The notes under the pieces are model-generated. The model was not told the DNA's origin. It ran no database searches and saw nothing but the letters and a program-made list of their open reading frames with translations. From Xanthomonas sacchari (GTDB taxonomy: Bacteria; Pseudomonadota; Gammaproteobacteria; Xanthomonadales; Xanthomonadaceae), in NCBI RefSeq assembly GCF_040529065.1, contig NZ_CP132343.1:3844001-3908000 (forward strand): a DNA stretch of 64,000 bases. Reading direction: 5' to 3'. The stretch's first letter is position 1; every line of letters starts with the position of its first letter. Both the position numbers and the translations under genes were made by a program. This document shows, piece after piece, positions 26,175-34,697 of the stretch.

Positions 26175-26618
26175 ATGAAGCACGCACGACTCTCCGCAGG
26201 CGAACTGGCGATCTGGCACGCCTTCAAGCAGATGGGCCAGGCGGTGATGGCGGCCGTCGAAAAGGACCTGGCCGACCATGCCGGCCTGAGCGGCAGCGAC
26301 TTCGGCGTGCTGTCGAGGCTGGTGGACCTGGGCAAGGGCGAGCTGCGCCAGCAGGCGCTCGCCGATTCCATGGGATGGCACAAGAGCCGGCTGTCGCATC
26401 AGCTCACGCGCATGCAGACGCGCGGCCTGGTCCGCCGCAGCGACGCCGAGCCGCGCGTGGTGACGGTGGTCATCACCCCCCTGGGCCGGGAGAAGATCGC
26501 GGCGGCGCAGCCGATCCACGCCGCCGCGGTCAGAACCTGGCTGCTCGATCGCCTCAGCGCGGAAGACGCGCAGGTCCTGCTGAAACTCTCCGCGACGCTC
26601 GGCTCGGACCGCAGCTGA
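26175..26618 (+). CDS. MarR-family transcriptional regulator
   Basis: A 147-residue winged-helix protein. The recognition region runs through LRQQALADSMGWHKSRLSHQ (about residues 58-77), followed by the wing with LVRRSDAEPRVVTVVITPLG. The C-terminal helices form the dimer interface. The start at 26175 has a GGTGA-like site; an ATG at 26145 lies inside the second operator and is less likely. It faces the SDR gene and is probably its repressor, responding to a compound the SDR modifies. Confidence 0.85.
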   Translation: MKHARLSAGELAIWHAFKQMGQAVMAAVEKDLADHAGLSGSDFGVLSRLVDLGKGELRQQALADSMGWHKSRLSHQLTRMQTRGLVRRSDAEPRVVTVVITPLGREKIAAAQPIHAAAVRTWLLDRLSAEDAQVLLKLSATLGSDRS

Positions 26619-26768
26619 CAGCGGCGCGCCGCACGTCGTCGTGGCCGGCCCCCGGCGCCGATGCGCGCGGGTCGCCTCGGCACGCCGATCGCTAAAAACC
26701 CGCGACGCCGACGTCGCGCCTATCGGCCATCTGCACCTTGCAGGGCGGCCGCACCGGACCGTAGAACG

Positions 26769-26795
26769 CAAAAGGCCGCCCGGAGGCGGCCTTCG
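26769..26795 (-). terminator. Rho-independent terminator of the cyo operon
   Basis: On the minus strand GGCCGCC-TCCG-GGCGGCC is followed by TTTT, about 25 bases beyond the cyoD stop. This marks cyoD as the end of the operon, with no cyoE after it. Confidence 0.8.
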
Positions 26796-26817
26796 CGAAC
26801 CTGCGGCGGTGCCGCCC

Positions 26818-27156
26818 TCAATGCATCATGTTGACGTTGAGGTTGTGCATCACCCACAGCGAGCCGACTACCACGATGCCGATGATCAGCAGCGAGAACA
26901 GGCCCACGTGCACGTTGGAGCGCTGTTCGGCCGAACGGTCCATGTGCAGGAAGTAGATCAGGTGCACCAGCATCTGCACCGCGGCCAGCACCGCGATGAC
27001 GATGACGGTGACGCCGCGCGGGAACGCCCCGCTCATCACCATGCCGAACGGGATCACGGTCAGGATCACCGCCAGCACGAAGCCGACCAAGTAGGACTTC
27101 AGGCCGCCGCCGTGGCCGTGCTCGGCGTGCGTGTCGGAGGAATGATGGTTGGCCAT
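26818..27156 (-). CDS. cyoD: Cytochrome bo3 ubiquinol oxidase subunit IV
   Basis: A 112-residue small subunit with a His-rich N-terminus and three transmembrane helices, ending in HNLNVNMMH. CyoD assists assembly and copper binding of the oxidase. The start overlaps the cyoC stop by one base (TAATG). It is the last gene before a terminator. Confidence 0.93.
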   Translation of the reverse strand: MANHHSSDTHAEHGHGGGLKSYLVGFVLAVILTVIPFGMVMSGAFPRGVTVIVIAVLAAVQMLVHLIYFLHMDRSAEQRSNVHVGLFSLLIIGIVVVGSLWVMHNLNVNMMH

Positions 27157-27782
27157 TACAGCGCTCCCAGCAGGTAGACGATAGTGAACACGCCGATCCA
27201 GATCACGTCCAGGAAGTGCCAGAACAGGCTCAGGCACGCCAGGCGGGTCATGTTGCGCGGGGTCAGGCCGTTCTTGGCGATCTGGATCACCAGCACGGTC
27301 ATCCACAGCAGGCCCGAGGCCACGTGCAGACCGTGGGTGCCGACCAGGGTGAAGAAGGCCGACAGGAACGCGCTGCGGCCGGGGCCGGCGCCTTCTTCGA
27401 TCAGGTGGTGGAACTCGTACAGTTCCATGCCCAGGAAGCCCAGGCCCAGCGCCGCGGTGACCGCCAGCCAGCCGTACAGGCCGCCCATGCTGCGCTTGTT
27501 CGCCGAGATCATCGCCAGGCCGAAGCCCAGGCTGCTGAACAGCAGCAGGAAGGTTTCCACCAGCACGAACTTCAGGTCGAACAGTTCCTTGGCGGTCGGG
27601 CCGTCCACCGTCGCACCGGCCAGCACCGCATAGGTGGCGAACAGGCCGGCGAAGATGAGGCAGTCGCTCATCAGGTAGACCCAGAACCCGAAGACGGTGT
27701 TGCCGCCCGCGTCGTGATGTTCGTGGTCGTGGTCGTGGCCGCCCGCGTGGGCGGCGTGGGGATCGAGCGTCGTGGAAGCCAT
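27156..27782 (-). CDS. cyoC: Cytochrome bo3 ubiquinol oxidase subunit III
   Basis: A 208-residue subunit with five hydrophobic segments and the family stretch [14 protein letters not shown]. The N-terminus carries a His/Asp-rich patch ([12 protein letters not shown]), a possible metal-binding flourish. It follows cyoB with only a few bases between them. Subunit III stabilises the heme-copper centre of the oxidase in the inner membrane. Confidence 0.94.
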   Translation of the reverse strand: MASTTLDPHAAHAGGHDHDHEHHDAGGNTVFGFWVYLMSDCLIFAGLFATYAVLAGATVDGPTAKELFDLKFVLVETFLLLFSSLGFGLAMISANKRSMGGLYGWLAVTAALGLGFLGMELYEFHHLIEEGAGPGRSAFLSAFFTLVGTHGLHVASGLLWMTVLVIQIAKNGLTPRNMTRLACLSLFWHFLDVIWIGVFTIVYLLGAL

Positions 27783-27785
27783 GGT

Positions 27786-29786
27786 TCAGACCGCCTTTGC
27801 GGCGTTGGCCGCGTGTTGCTGTTCCAGCAGGGCGAAGCGCGCGTTCTCGATGCGCTCCACTTCCTCCGCCGGGACCCAGTAATCGATGTCGTCATCGAAG
27901 GTGCGCGCGATGAAGCTGCCGATCATGCCGACCAGGCCGATCGCCGCCATCCACCAGATGTGCCAGGTCAGACCGAAGCCCATGACGACGCTGAAGGCAC
28001 CGATCCACAGACCCGCCGCCGTGTTGCGCGGCATGTGGATCGGCTCGTACTTGGCCGGACGCGGCCAGCCCTTGCCCTTGAGCTTGTCTTCCCAGAACTG
28101 GTCGCGGTCGTCGATGTGCGGCAGCACCGCGAAGTTATAGAACGGCGGCGGCGAGGAAGTCGCCCACTCCAGGGTCCGGCCGTCCCACGGGTCGCCGGTC
28201 AGGTCCAGGTTGTCCTTGCGCTTCCAGATGCTGTAGCCGATCTGCACCAGGTTCAGGAAGATGCCGGTGCCGATGATCGCCGCACCCGCCGCGGCCACCA
28301 TCAGCCACGGCGCCCACTCCGGATGGTTGTAGCTGTTCATGCGCCGGGTCATGCCCATGAAGCCGAGCACGTACAGCGGCATGAAGGCGATGAAGAAGCC
28401 GATGATCCAGCACCAGAACGAGGCCTTGCCCAGCTTCTCGTTGAGCTTGAAGCCGAACGCCTTCGGGAACCAGTAGGTCAGGCCCGCCAGGTAGCCGAAC
28501 ACCACGCCGCCGATGATCACGTTATGGAAGTGCGCGATCAGGAACAGGCTGTTGTGCAGCACGAAGTCCACCGCCGGGATCGCCAGCATCACGCCGGTCA
28601 TGCCGCCGATGACGAAGGTGATGATGAAGCCGATGGTCCACAGCACCGGTGCGGTCATGTGCACGCGGCCGCGGAACATGGTGAACAGCCAGTTGAAGAT
28701 CTTCACGCCGGTGGGGATCGAGATGATCATCGTCGTGATGCCGAAGAAGGCATTGACGTTGGCGCCCGAGCCCATGGTGAAGAAGTGGTGCAGCCACACG
28801 ATGAACGACAGCACGCCGATGCACGAGGTCGCGTACACCATCGAGGTGTAGCCGAACAGGCGCTTGCGGCTGAAGGTGGCGATCAGCTCGGAGAAGATGC
28901 CGAACGCCGGCAGGATCAGGATGTAGACCTCCGGGTGGCCCCAGATCCAGATCAGGTTGACGTACATCATGGCGTTGCCGCCACCGTCGTTGGTGAAGAA
29001 GTGCGTGCCCAGGTAGCGGTCCGCACCCAGCAGCGCCAGCGCCACGGTCAGGATCGGGAACGCGGCGATGATCAGGATGTTGGTGATCAGCGCGGTCCAG
29101 GTGAAGATCGGCATGCGCATCAGGGTCATGCCCGGCGCGCGCATGCGCATGATCGTCACGAAGAAGTTGATGCCTGTGAGCAATGTGCCCAGGCCCGATA
29201 TCTGCAACGCCCAGATGTAGTAGTCGACACCGACGCCTGGACTGTATTCCAGCCCGGACAGCGGCGGGTACGCCAGCCAGCCGGTCTGCGCGAACTCGCC
29301 CACGCCCAGGGAGATGTTGACCAGCGCCGCGCCGGCCACGAACAGCCAGAAGCTCAGCGAGTTCAGGAACGGGAACGCCACGTCGCGCGCGCCGATCTGC
29401 AGCGGCACGATCAGGTTCAGCAGGCCCGTCATGAACGGCATGGCCATGAAGAAGATCATGATCACGCCGTGCGCGGTGAAGATCTGATCGTAGTGGTGCG
29501 GCGGGAAGATGCCTTCGTTGCCGCCGTGCGCGATCGCCTGCTGGGTGCGCATCATCGCCGCGTCGGCAAAGCCGCGCAGCAGCATGACCAGCGCCACCAC
29601 GATGTACATGACACCGATGCGCTTGTGGTCGACCGAGGTGAACCACTCCTTCCAGAGGTAGCCCCACAGCTTGTACTTGGTGACCGCGGCCACCACCAGC
29701 AGGCCGAGCAGGCCGGCGCCGCCGAGGGCCGCCATGATGATCGGCTCGTGGTACGGAACCGCCTCGAGCGTGAGTTTGCCTAGCAT
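27786..29786 (-). CDS. cyoB: Cytochrome bo3 ubiquinol oxidase subunit I
   Basis: The 666-residue catalytic subunit of the heme-copper oxidase, reducing oxygen with ubiquinol and pumping protons. Heme and copper ligands are recognisable in the low-spin heme region (FTAHGVIM), the CuB region ([15 protein letters not shown]), the paired histidines (WLHHFFTMG) and the high-spin heme region (HFHNVIIGG). The ATG at 29786 shares one base with the cyoA stop and has GGAGACAAG upstream; the frame open further upstream is not needed. Length is as in E. coli CyoB. Confidence 0.97.
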   Translation of the reverse strand: MLGKLTLEAVPYHEPIIMAALGGAGLLGLLVVAAVTKYKLWGYLWKEWFTSVDHKRIGVMYIVVALVMLLRGFADAAMMRTQQAIAHGGNEGIFPPHHYDQIFTAHGVIMIFFMAMPFMTGLLNLIVPLQIGARDVAFPFLNSLSFWLFVAGAALVNISLGVGEFAQTGWLAYPPLSGLEYSPGVGVDYYIWALQISGLGTLLTGINFFVTIMRMRAPGMTLMRMPIFTWTALITNILIIAAFPILTVALALLGADRYLGTHFFTNDGGGNAMMYVNLIWIWGHPEVYILILPAFGIFSELIATFSRKRLFGYTSMVYATSCIGVLSFIVWLHHFFTMGSGANVNAFFGITTMIISIPTGVKIFNWLFTMFRGRVHMTAPVLWTIGFIITFVIGGMTGVMLAIPAVDFVLHNSLFLIAHFHNVIIGGVVFGYLAGLTYWFPKAFGFKLNEKLGKASFWCWIIGFFIAFMPLYVLGFMGMTRRMNSYNHPEWAPWLMVAAAGAAIIGTGIFLNLVQIGYSIWKRKDNLDLTGDPWDGRTLEWATSSPPPFYNFAVLPHIDDRDQFWEDKLKGKGWPRPAKYEPIHMPRNTAAGLWIGAFSVVMGFGLTWHIWWMAAIGLVGMIGSFIARTFDDDIDYWVPAEEVERIENARFALLEQQHAANAAKAV

Positions 29787-30727
29787 CACTTGTCTCCAGA
29801 AGTGCACATGGCGACCGGCTCAGCAGCCGATGCCGGATGAGCGTCGTGGCCTTCCATCTTGTGGCCCTTGCCCATCATGTATTTGTCGATCAACGACTTG
29901 AACAGGCCGTCCTGCACCGAGGCGTAGTACGTCACCGGGTAGGCGGCCTTGTCGTTGCGGTTGGCCGCCAGCACCTGGAACTCGGCCTGGTCCAGGGTCT
30001 TCTGCGACGCCTTGACCTTGGCCACCCACGCGTCGAAGCCGGCGCGGTCGGTGGCATGCGCGGCGAAGCCCATCTTCGAGAAGCCGTGGCCGCTGTAGTT
30101 GGCCGACAGGCCGAACATCTCGCCCGGCTCGTTGGCGATCAGGTGCAGCTTGGTCTCCATGCCGGCCATCGCGTAGATCTGCGTGCCCAGGTGCGGGATG
30201 AAGAACGAGTTCATCACCGTGTCGGAGGTGATCTTGAAGTTCAGCGGCGTGTCGACCGGGAACGCGATCTCGTTGACCGTGGCAATGCCCTGCTCCGGAT
30301 AGATGAACATCCACTTCCAGTCCAGCGCCACCGCCTCGATGGTGATCGGCTTGACCTTGGAGTCCAGCGGCTTGTACGGATCCAGCGCATGCGAGGAGCG
30401 CCAGGTCAGCACCGCCAGGACCAGGATGATCATGCACGGGATCGACCACACCACCACCTCGATCGCGGTGGAGTGCGACCAGTTCGGCTCGTAGCGGGCC
30501 TTGGTGTTGGACGCGCGGTAGCGCCAGGCGAAGGCCAGGGTCATCACGATGACCGGGATCACCACCAGCAGCATCAGCACCACCGAGGTGATCAGCAGCG
30601 TCTTCTCGTCGTGGCCGATCTGACCCTTGGGGTTGAGGATGGCCGAGTTGCAGCCGGCCAACAGCAGTGCGGCCAGCAGCAACAGACCGGAGCGCAGCGA
30701 GCGCCGGAGTTGTTTCAACGGAATCAT
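29786..30727 (-). CDS. cyoA: Cytochrome bo3 ubiquinol oxidase subunit II
   Basis: A 313-residue subunit with a lipoprotein signal (ALLLAGC lipobox, about residues 19-25), two transmembrane helices and a periplasmic cupredoxin-like domain that lacks the CuA ligands, as expected for a quinol oxidase ([20 protein letters not shown]). It is first in cyoABCD. The start at 30727 has GGATCG upstream. The 317 bases before it, up to the tRNA gene, must hold the operon promoter; a TAAAAT at about 30846-30851 on the minus strand is a possible -10 element without a convincing -35. Confidence 0.95.
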   Translation of the reverse strand: MIPLKQLRRSLRSGLLLLAALLLAGCNSAILNPKGQIGHDEKTLLITSVVLMLLVVIPVIVMTLAFAWRYRASNTKARYEPNWSHSTAIEVVVWSIPCMIILVLAVLTWRSSHALDPYKPLDSKVKPITIEAVALDWKWMFIYPEQGIATVNEIAFPVDTPLNFKITSDTVMNSFFIPHLGTQIYAMAGMETKLHLIANEPGEMFGLSANYSGHGFSKMGFAAHATDRAGFDAWVAKVKASQKTLDQAEFQVLAANRNDKAAYPVTYYASVQDGLFKSLIDKYMMGKGHKMEGHDAHPASAAEPVAMCTSGDK

Positions 30728-31008
30728 CGAACGATCCAATTGCGTAGGGGATGCGAACCGCGCGGGAGCGGGAGGCGGGGCGCCGTAGAGAGGGCTGTCC
30801 CGCGTCCGCCGCGGCATCCGGGCCGGCATGCGCGATCAACGACGCATTTTATGCTGCCGTGCGGCAACTCCGGAAGTCATTGACAAGCCCGGGCGCGCGC
30901 CAGGCCGCGTTTTTATGTGCGACACATTGCCGCACCCGGCTGCGACACGGCGTCGCAGGCCGCTGCGCGCACGGACCTGCGTCGCAGAAAAACGGGAGCG
31001 CAGAAACC

Positions 31009-31037
31009 AGGAAGGCAGCCTCGCGGCTGCCTTCTGG
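31009..31037 (-). terminator. Hairpin terminator of the tRNA-Thr gene
   Basis: On the minus strand AAGGCAGCC-GCGA-GGCTGCCTT, extended by CCAG/CTGG on the outside, is followed by TTTC about ten bases after the tRNA 3' end. It probably ends the tRNA transcript. Confidence 0.7.
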
Positions 31038-31044
31038 GTACGAC

Positions 31045-31120
31045 TGGTGCCGGAAACAGGAGTCGAACCTGCGACCTACGCATTACGAATGCGCCGCTCT
31101 ACCGACTGAGCTATTCCGGC
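31045..31120 (-). tRNA. tRNA-Thr (anticodon CGT)
   Basis: The minus strand folds into a 76-base cloverleaf: acceptor GCCGGAA/TTCCGGC, D-stem GCTC/GAGC, anticodon stem GCGCA/TGCGT with loop TTCGTAA (anticodon CGT, reading ACG), T-stem GCAGG/CCTGT with TTCGACT loop, and an encoded 3' ACCA. The anticodon stem closes with a G-T pair. Confidence 0.95.
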
Positions 31121-31239
31121 GGAACTGGCAATTCTAGGCGTCGGCCCGGGCCGGGGTCAATCGCCGCGCGGGCCTTCGCGCGCGCGCCGCAATCGATGGG
31201 TTACCCTCCCGCCCCGCCGCCGCCCTCCCCCTGCTCATC

Positions 31240-32196
31240 GTGAAGTTGTTCGCCTGGTTCTGGCTCGCGTTCCTGCTGTTTTTCGCCATCCCCTTCCCCT
31301 GCATCCTCTACTTCGCCAGCGACTGGCCACGCATGCTGGCCCAGCCCAGCACGCCCGCATGGGCGCTGATCCTGCTGGCGCTGTCGCTGGGCCTGTGGCT
31401 GCACCTGCTCTACGCCTACCTGGACACGCTGCTGCTGATGCCCGGGCGCGCCCTGCAGCGCGTGCGCCACCTGCTCGCCCACGGCGTGCGCCGGGAGGCA
31501 CTGATCGAACGCGCCGCACCCACCGGCGTCGAGGTCAAGGGCTGGCCGCAGCTGTCGCTGACCCTGGCCTTCGACAACCTGTCCGGCACCCCCATCCGCG
31601 ACACCGTGTTGATCGTGGACCGCAAGCCGGCGCAACGCCGCTTCGAGAGCGGACGCACCATGCCGCTGCGGCTGAGCACCACGCCGGGAACCACCCCGAA
31701 CCTGGTGCTGGAGGACGCCGAGCCGGCTCTGGACCACGCCAGCCTGTGCCGCCGCACAGCCGGCGCCGTGCTGCTGGTGGTCCTGGTCGGCGCGGCCTAC
31801 GTGGTGGCCTGGCGCCTGCAGAACCGCGGCCTGGGCTGGACCTTCCTGACCTTCAACCACCCGCTGCTGATGAGTGCGCTGGTGCTCAACGGCTACCTGC
31901 TGGCGCTGCGCGTGATCCTGCGCGTGATCCGCCGCAACGCCACCGACGAGACCCTGAAGTACCGCGGCCTGCGCGCCCGTGCGCGGGTGCTGGACGTGCG
32001 CCAGACCGGCACCACCCTCAACGAGCAGCCGCAGGTGGAATTCCGCGTGGCGTTCGAAGACGCGTCGGGCAACCCGCACGAGGCGACGATGCGACGGTTC
32101 GTGTCGCTGCTCGACGTCGGGCAGTTGCCGCGCGAGACGGTGTCGGTGCTGTACGACCCGCAGCACCCCGCCCGCGCCGACCTGGAGCTGCCATGA
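31240..32196 (+). CDS. Membrane protein of unknown function
   Basis: A 318-residue protein starting with GTG. Two hydrophobic helices are at the N-terminus (about 4-27 and 40-62) and two in the middle (about 173-195 and 207-230), with soluble parts between and after. The C-terminal part (RARARVLDVRQTGTTLNEQP, then VSVLYDPQHPARADLE) has the shape of the DUF3592 module, whose members end in a similar YDP..P motif. Its stop overlaps the next start (ATGA), so the two proteins are probably made together. Function unknown. Confidence 0.7.
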   Translation: MKLFAWFWLAFLLFFAIPFPCILYFASDWPRMLAQPSTPAWALILLALSLGLWLHLLYAYLDTLLLMPGRALQRVRHLLAHGVRREALIERAAPTGVEVKGWPQLSLTLAFDNLSGTPIRDTVLIVDRKPAQRRFESGRTMPLRLSTTPGTTPNLVLEDAEPALDHASLCRRTAGAVLLVVLVGAAYVVAWRLQNRGLGWTFLTFNHPLLMSALVLNGYLLALRVILRVIRRNATDETLKYRGLRARARVLDVRQTGTTLNEQPQVEFRVAFEDASGNPHEATMRRFVSLLDVGQLPRETVSVLYDPQHPARADLELP

Positions 32197-32912
32197 AGAC
32201 GCCGCGCACCCCACTGGTCTTCGCCGGCGTGGTGCTGCTGCTCGGCGGCGTCGCCTTCGCCGGCGGCGCCTGGGACACCATCCGCGCCACCCTGCAGGCG
32301 GGATCGCGCCTGCAGGCGGCGGGCCCAGGGGCTACCCTGCAGTCCCCCTCCACGCCGCAATCGCTGGCGGCGCCGACCCCGGCTGCCCGTGCTGCCGACA
32401 CCGAGCCGGCGCCGACGCCGGCACCGCGCGGCAACCTGCTGTTCGACCCGCAGCGGCTGCGCGCGGCACGGCAGGCGCTGGCGGACCTGCCGGATCTGCA
32501 GGGCCACGACCTGCGCGTGTTCCATGCCGTGCATTTCTACGATGACCGGATCGGGCTCGAACTGCTGGACCCCGCGCAGCCGGACCACGTGGACGAATAC
32601 AGCTTCCACGACGCGACCTGGCACAAGGATGCGCCGGTAAATCCGCGCATGTTCGGACCGTTCCTCAAGCCGGCCACCGACACCGCCGCGCTGCAGGACA
32701 TCGACTTCGAAGGCGCCTATCGGGTGGCCACGGCCTTGCAGGAACAGGGCCAGGCGCTACAGGCCGAGCCGAAGAAGGTGGATCACGTGTACGTGCTGGT
32801 GGGCCGACGCGGCCGCCTGCGCTGGATGCCCGATGGCGTGGAAGGCGATCGCGTCACCGTGGGCATCGACTTCGATGCGCAGGGGCGGCCGCGCGGCTTG
32901 CAGCGCCAGTAA
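32193..32912 (+). CDS. Exported or membrane-anchored protein of unknown function
   Basis: A 239-residue protein with an N-terminal hydrophobic segment (TPLVFAGVVLLLGGVAFAGG), an Ala/Pro/Thr-rich linker to about residue 75 and a globular C-terminal domain (LRVFHAVHFYDDRIGLELLD, VDHVYVLVGRRGRLRWMPDG). The globular part does not match a family I recognise. Overlap of four bases with the upstream membrane protein gene suggests that the two work together at the inner membrane. Confidence 0.65.
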   Translation: MKTPRTPLVFAGVVLLLGGVAFAGGAWDTIRATLQAGSRLQAAGPGATLQSPSTPQSLAAPTPAARAADTEPAPTPAPRGNLLFDPQRLRAARQALADLPDLQGHDLRVFHAVHFYDDRIGLELLDPAQPDHVDEYSFHDATWHKDAPVNPRMFGPFLKPATDTAALQDIDFEGAYRVATALQEQGQALQAEPKKVDHVYVLVGRRGRLRWMPDGVEGDRVTVGIDFDAQGRPRGLQRQ

Positions 32913-32957
32913 GCCGTAGTGGCTTCAGGGCGCGCATCGCGCCGTCTCAGCTATTTC

Positions 32958-33023
32958 GTAGGAGCGGCTGCAGCGGCGACGGGCGTTCCCGATAAGGCCC
33001 GTCGCGGCTGAAGCCGCTCCTAC
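32958..33023. repeat. REP-like inverted pair between convergent genes
   Basis: GTAGGAGCGGCTGCAGCGGC (from 32958) and an inverted copy ending GCCGCTCCTAC (33001-33023) face each other downstream of two convergent genes. The first copy has a changed loop (CTGCAGCGG). Confidence 0.85.
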
Positions 33024-33076
33024 GGCTCGCCAAGACAGCCGCCTCTCCAGCACAAACGCGCGACCGAACGCGACCG

Positions 33077-34027
33077 TCAGTCGACCAGCCGCAGCCGCAG
33101 TTCCTTGGGCAGCGCGAACACCATCGACTCCGGCTCGCCCGCCAGTTCCGACACGCCATCGGCGCCGAGTTCGCGTAGCCGCGCGATCACGCCGTCCACC
33201 AGCACCTGCGGCGCCGAGGCGCCGGCGGTCAGGCCGACGCGGCGCTTGCCGGCGATCCAGGCCGGGTCGATCTCGTCGGCGCCGTCGATCAGGTAGGACT
33301 CCACACCGTCGCGCCGCGCCAGCTCGCTGAGCCGGTTGGAATTGGAACTGTTCGGCGAGCCGACCACCAGCACCAGGTCGCACTCCCTGGCCAGGTCGCG
33401 CACCGCGTCCTGACGGTTCTGGGTGGCGTAGCAGATGTCGTCGTTCTTCGGCCCCTGCATCGCCGGGTAGCGCGCGCGCAGCGCCTCGATGATGCCGCGG
33501 GTGTCGTCCACCGACAGCGTGGTCTGGGTGGTGTAGGCCAGGTTCTCCGGCTGCTGCACGTGCAGCGTGGCGACCTGCTCGATGTCCTCGACCAGGTAGA
33601 TGCGGCCGGTGCCGCATTCGCGGTCCCACTGCCCCATCGTGCCTTCCACCTCGGGGTGGCCGGCGTGGCCGATCAGCACCACGTCGCGGCCGGCGCGGCA
33701 GTGCCGGGCCACCTCGAAATGCACCTTGGTGACCAGCGGGCAGGTCGCGTCGAACACCTTCAGTCCGCGCCGCTCGGCCTCCTGGCGTACCGCCTGGGCC
33801 ACGCCGTGGGCGCTGAAGATCACCGTGTTGCCGTCGGGCACTTCGTCCAGTTCCTCGACGAAGATCGCGCCGCGCTGCTTGAGGTCGTCGACTACGAAGC
33901 GGTTGTGCACCACCTCGTGGCGCACGTAGATCGGTGCGCCCAGGGTTTCGATGGCGCGCTTGACGATCTCGATGGCGCGATCGACGCCAGCGCAGAAGCC
34001 ACGGGGGTTGGCGAGCAGGACATCCAT
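33077..34027 (-). CDS. ispH: 4-hydroxy-3-methylbut-2-enyl diphosphate reductase
   Basis: The final enzyme of the MEP isoprenoid pathway, making IPP and DMAPP with a 4Fe-4S cluster. The 316-residue protein has the three conserved cluster cysteines: Cys12 in PRGFCAG, the Cys in DATCPLV near residue 96 and the Cys in DDICYAT near 197. The substrate-binding [11 protein letters not shown] is present. It lies 57 bases after lspA on the same strand; the fkpB gene that separates them in many proteobacteria is absent. Confidence 0.97.
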   Translation of the reverse strand: MDVLLANPRGFCAGVDRAIEIVKRAIETLGAPIYVRHEVVHNRFVVDDLKQRGAIFVEELDEVPDGNTVIFSAHGVAQAVRQEAERRGLKVFDATCPLVTKVHFEVARHCRAGRDVVLIGHAGHPEVEGTMGQWDRECGTGRIYLVEDIEQVATLHVQQPENLAYTTQTTLSVDDTRGIIEALRARYPAMQGPKNDDICYATQNRQDAVRDLARECDLVLVVGSPNSSNSNRLSELARRDGVESYLIDGADEIDPAWIAGKRRVGLTAGASAPQVLVDGVIARLRELGADGVSELAGEPESMVFALPKELRLRLVD

Positions 34028-34084
34028 TAGCTAGATCCGCCGGCCGCAGGGGGCCAGGCGCTTCGACAGGGAGAGTGGCACCGA

Positions 34085-34588
34085 TTATCCCGCTTTTCGC
34101 TTCGCCTTGCCGTCGAACACGCCGAACAGGGCGATGCCGATGGCGCCGGCGACGATCGCCGAGTCGGCGATGTTGAACGAGGGCCAGTAGTGCTCGCCCA
34201 CGTACCACTGGATGAAATCGACCACGTGGCCGTGCATCAGCCGGTCGATCACGTTGCCGATCGCCCCGCCGATCACCAGCGCGTACGGCAGCGCGCTGCG
34301 CCACTCGCCGCGCGGGGTACGCGCCAGCCACCAGGCCAGCAGGCCGCTGATGCCCACCGCCAGCGCGGTGAAGAACCAGAGCTGCCAGCCGCCGGCCTGG
34401 CTCAGGAAACTGAACGCCGCGCCGGTGTTATAGGTCCGGTACCAGTTCCAGAAACCGGGAATCACCGGCACCGCGGTGAACTCGGGCAGGCTGGACAGCA
34501 CCCAGGCCTTGCTCCACTGGTCCAGGCCGATCACCGCGGCCGACAGCAGCAGCCAGATCAGGGCGGAAGGGTTGGGTCGTGCGGTCAT
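34085..34588 (-). CDS. lspA: Lipoprotein signal peptidase
   Basis: A 167-residue inner-membrane aspartyl protease that cleaves prolipoproteins. Four transmembrane helices and the two catalytic aspartates are visible in [18 protein letters not shown] and FNIADSAI. The start at 34588 is chosen because homologues begin just before the first helix; the frame is open further upstream without support. It follows ileS by about 110 bases in the common ileS-lspA order. Confidence 0.96.
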   Translation of the reverse strand: MTARPNPSALIWLLLSAAVIGLDQWSKAWVLSSLPEFTAVPVIPGFWNWYRTYNTGAAFSFLSQAGGWQLWFFTALAVGISGLLAWWLARTPRGEWRSALPYALVIGGAIGNVIDRLMHGHVVDFIQWYVGEHYWPSFNIADSAIVAGAIGIALFGVFDGKAKRKAG

Positions 34589-34697
34589 GCGGGAAGTCCG
34601 CCTTGGGCGAAGAAGGAAAGGAAGGATGGACGGCGCGACAGCCACGGCGCCGCCGTCGGCCCCGGCGACGCGCAAGCCGCGTGGCCGGGGACGGGAC

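Noticed and set aside
30841..30900. FNR/ANR-type site upstream of cyoA
   Set aside because: Only a half-site-like TTGAT is present; no TTGAT-N4-ATCAA palindrome could be found.
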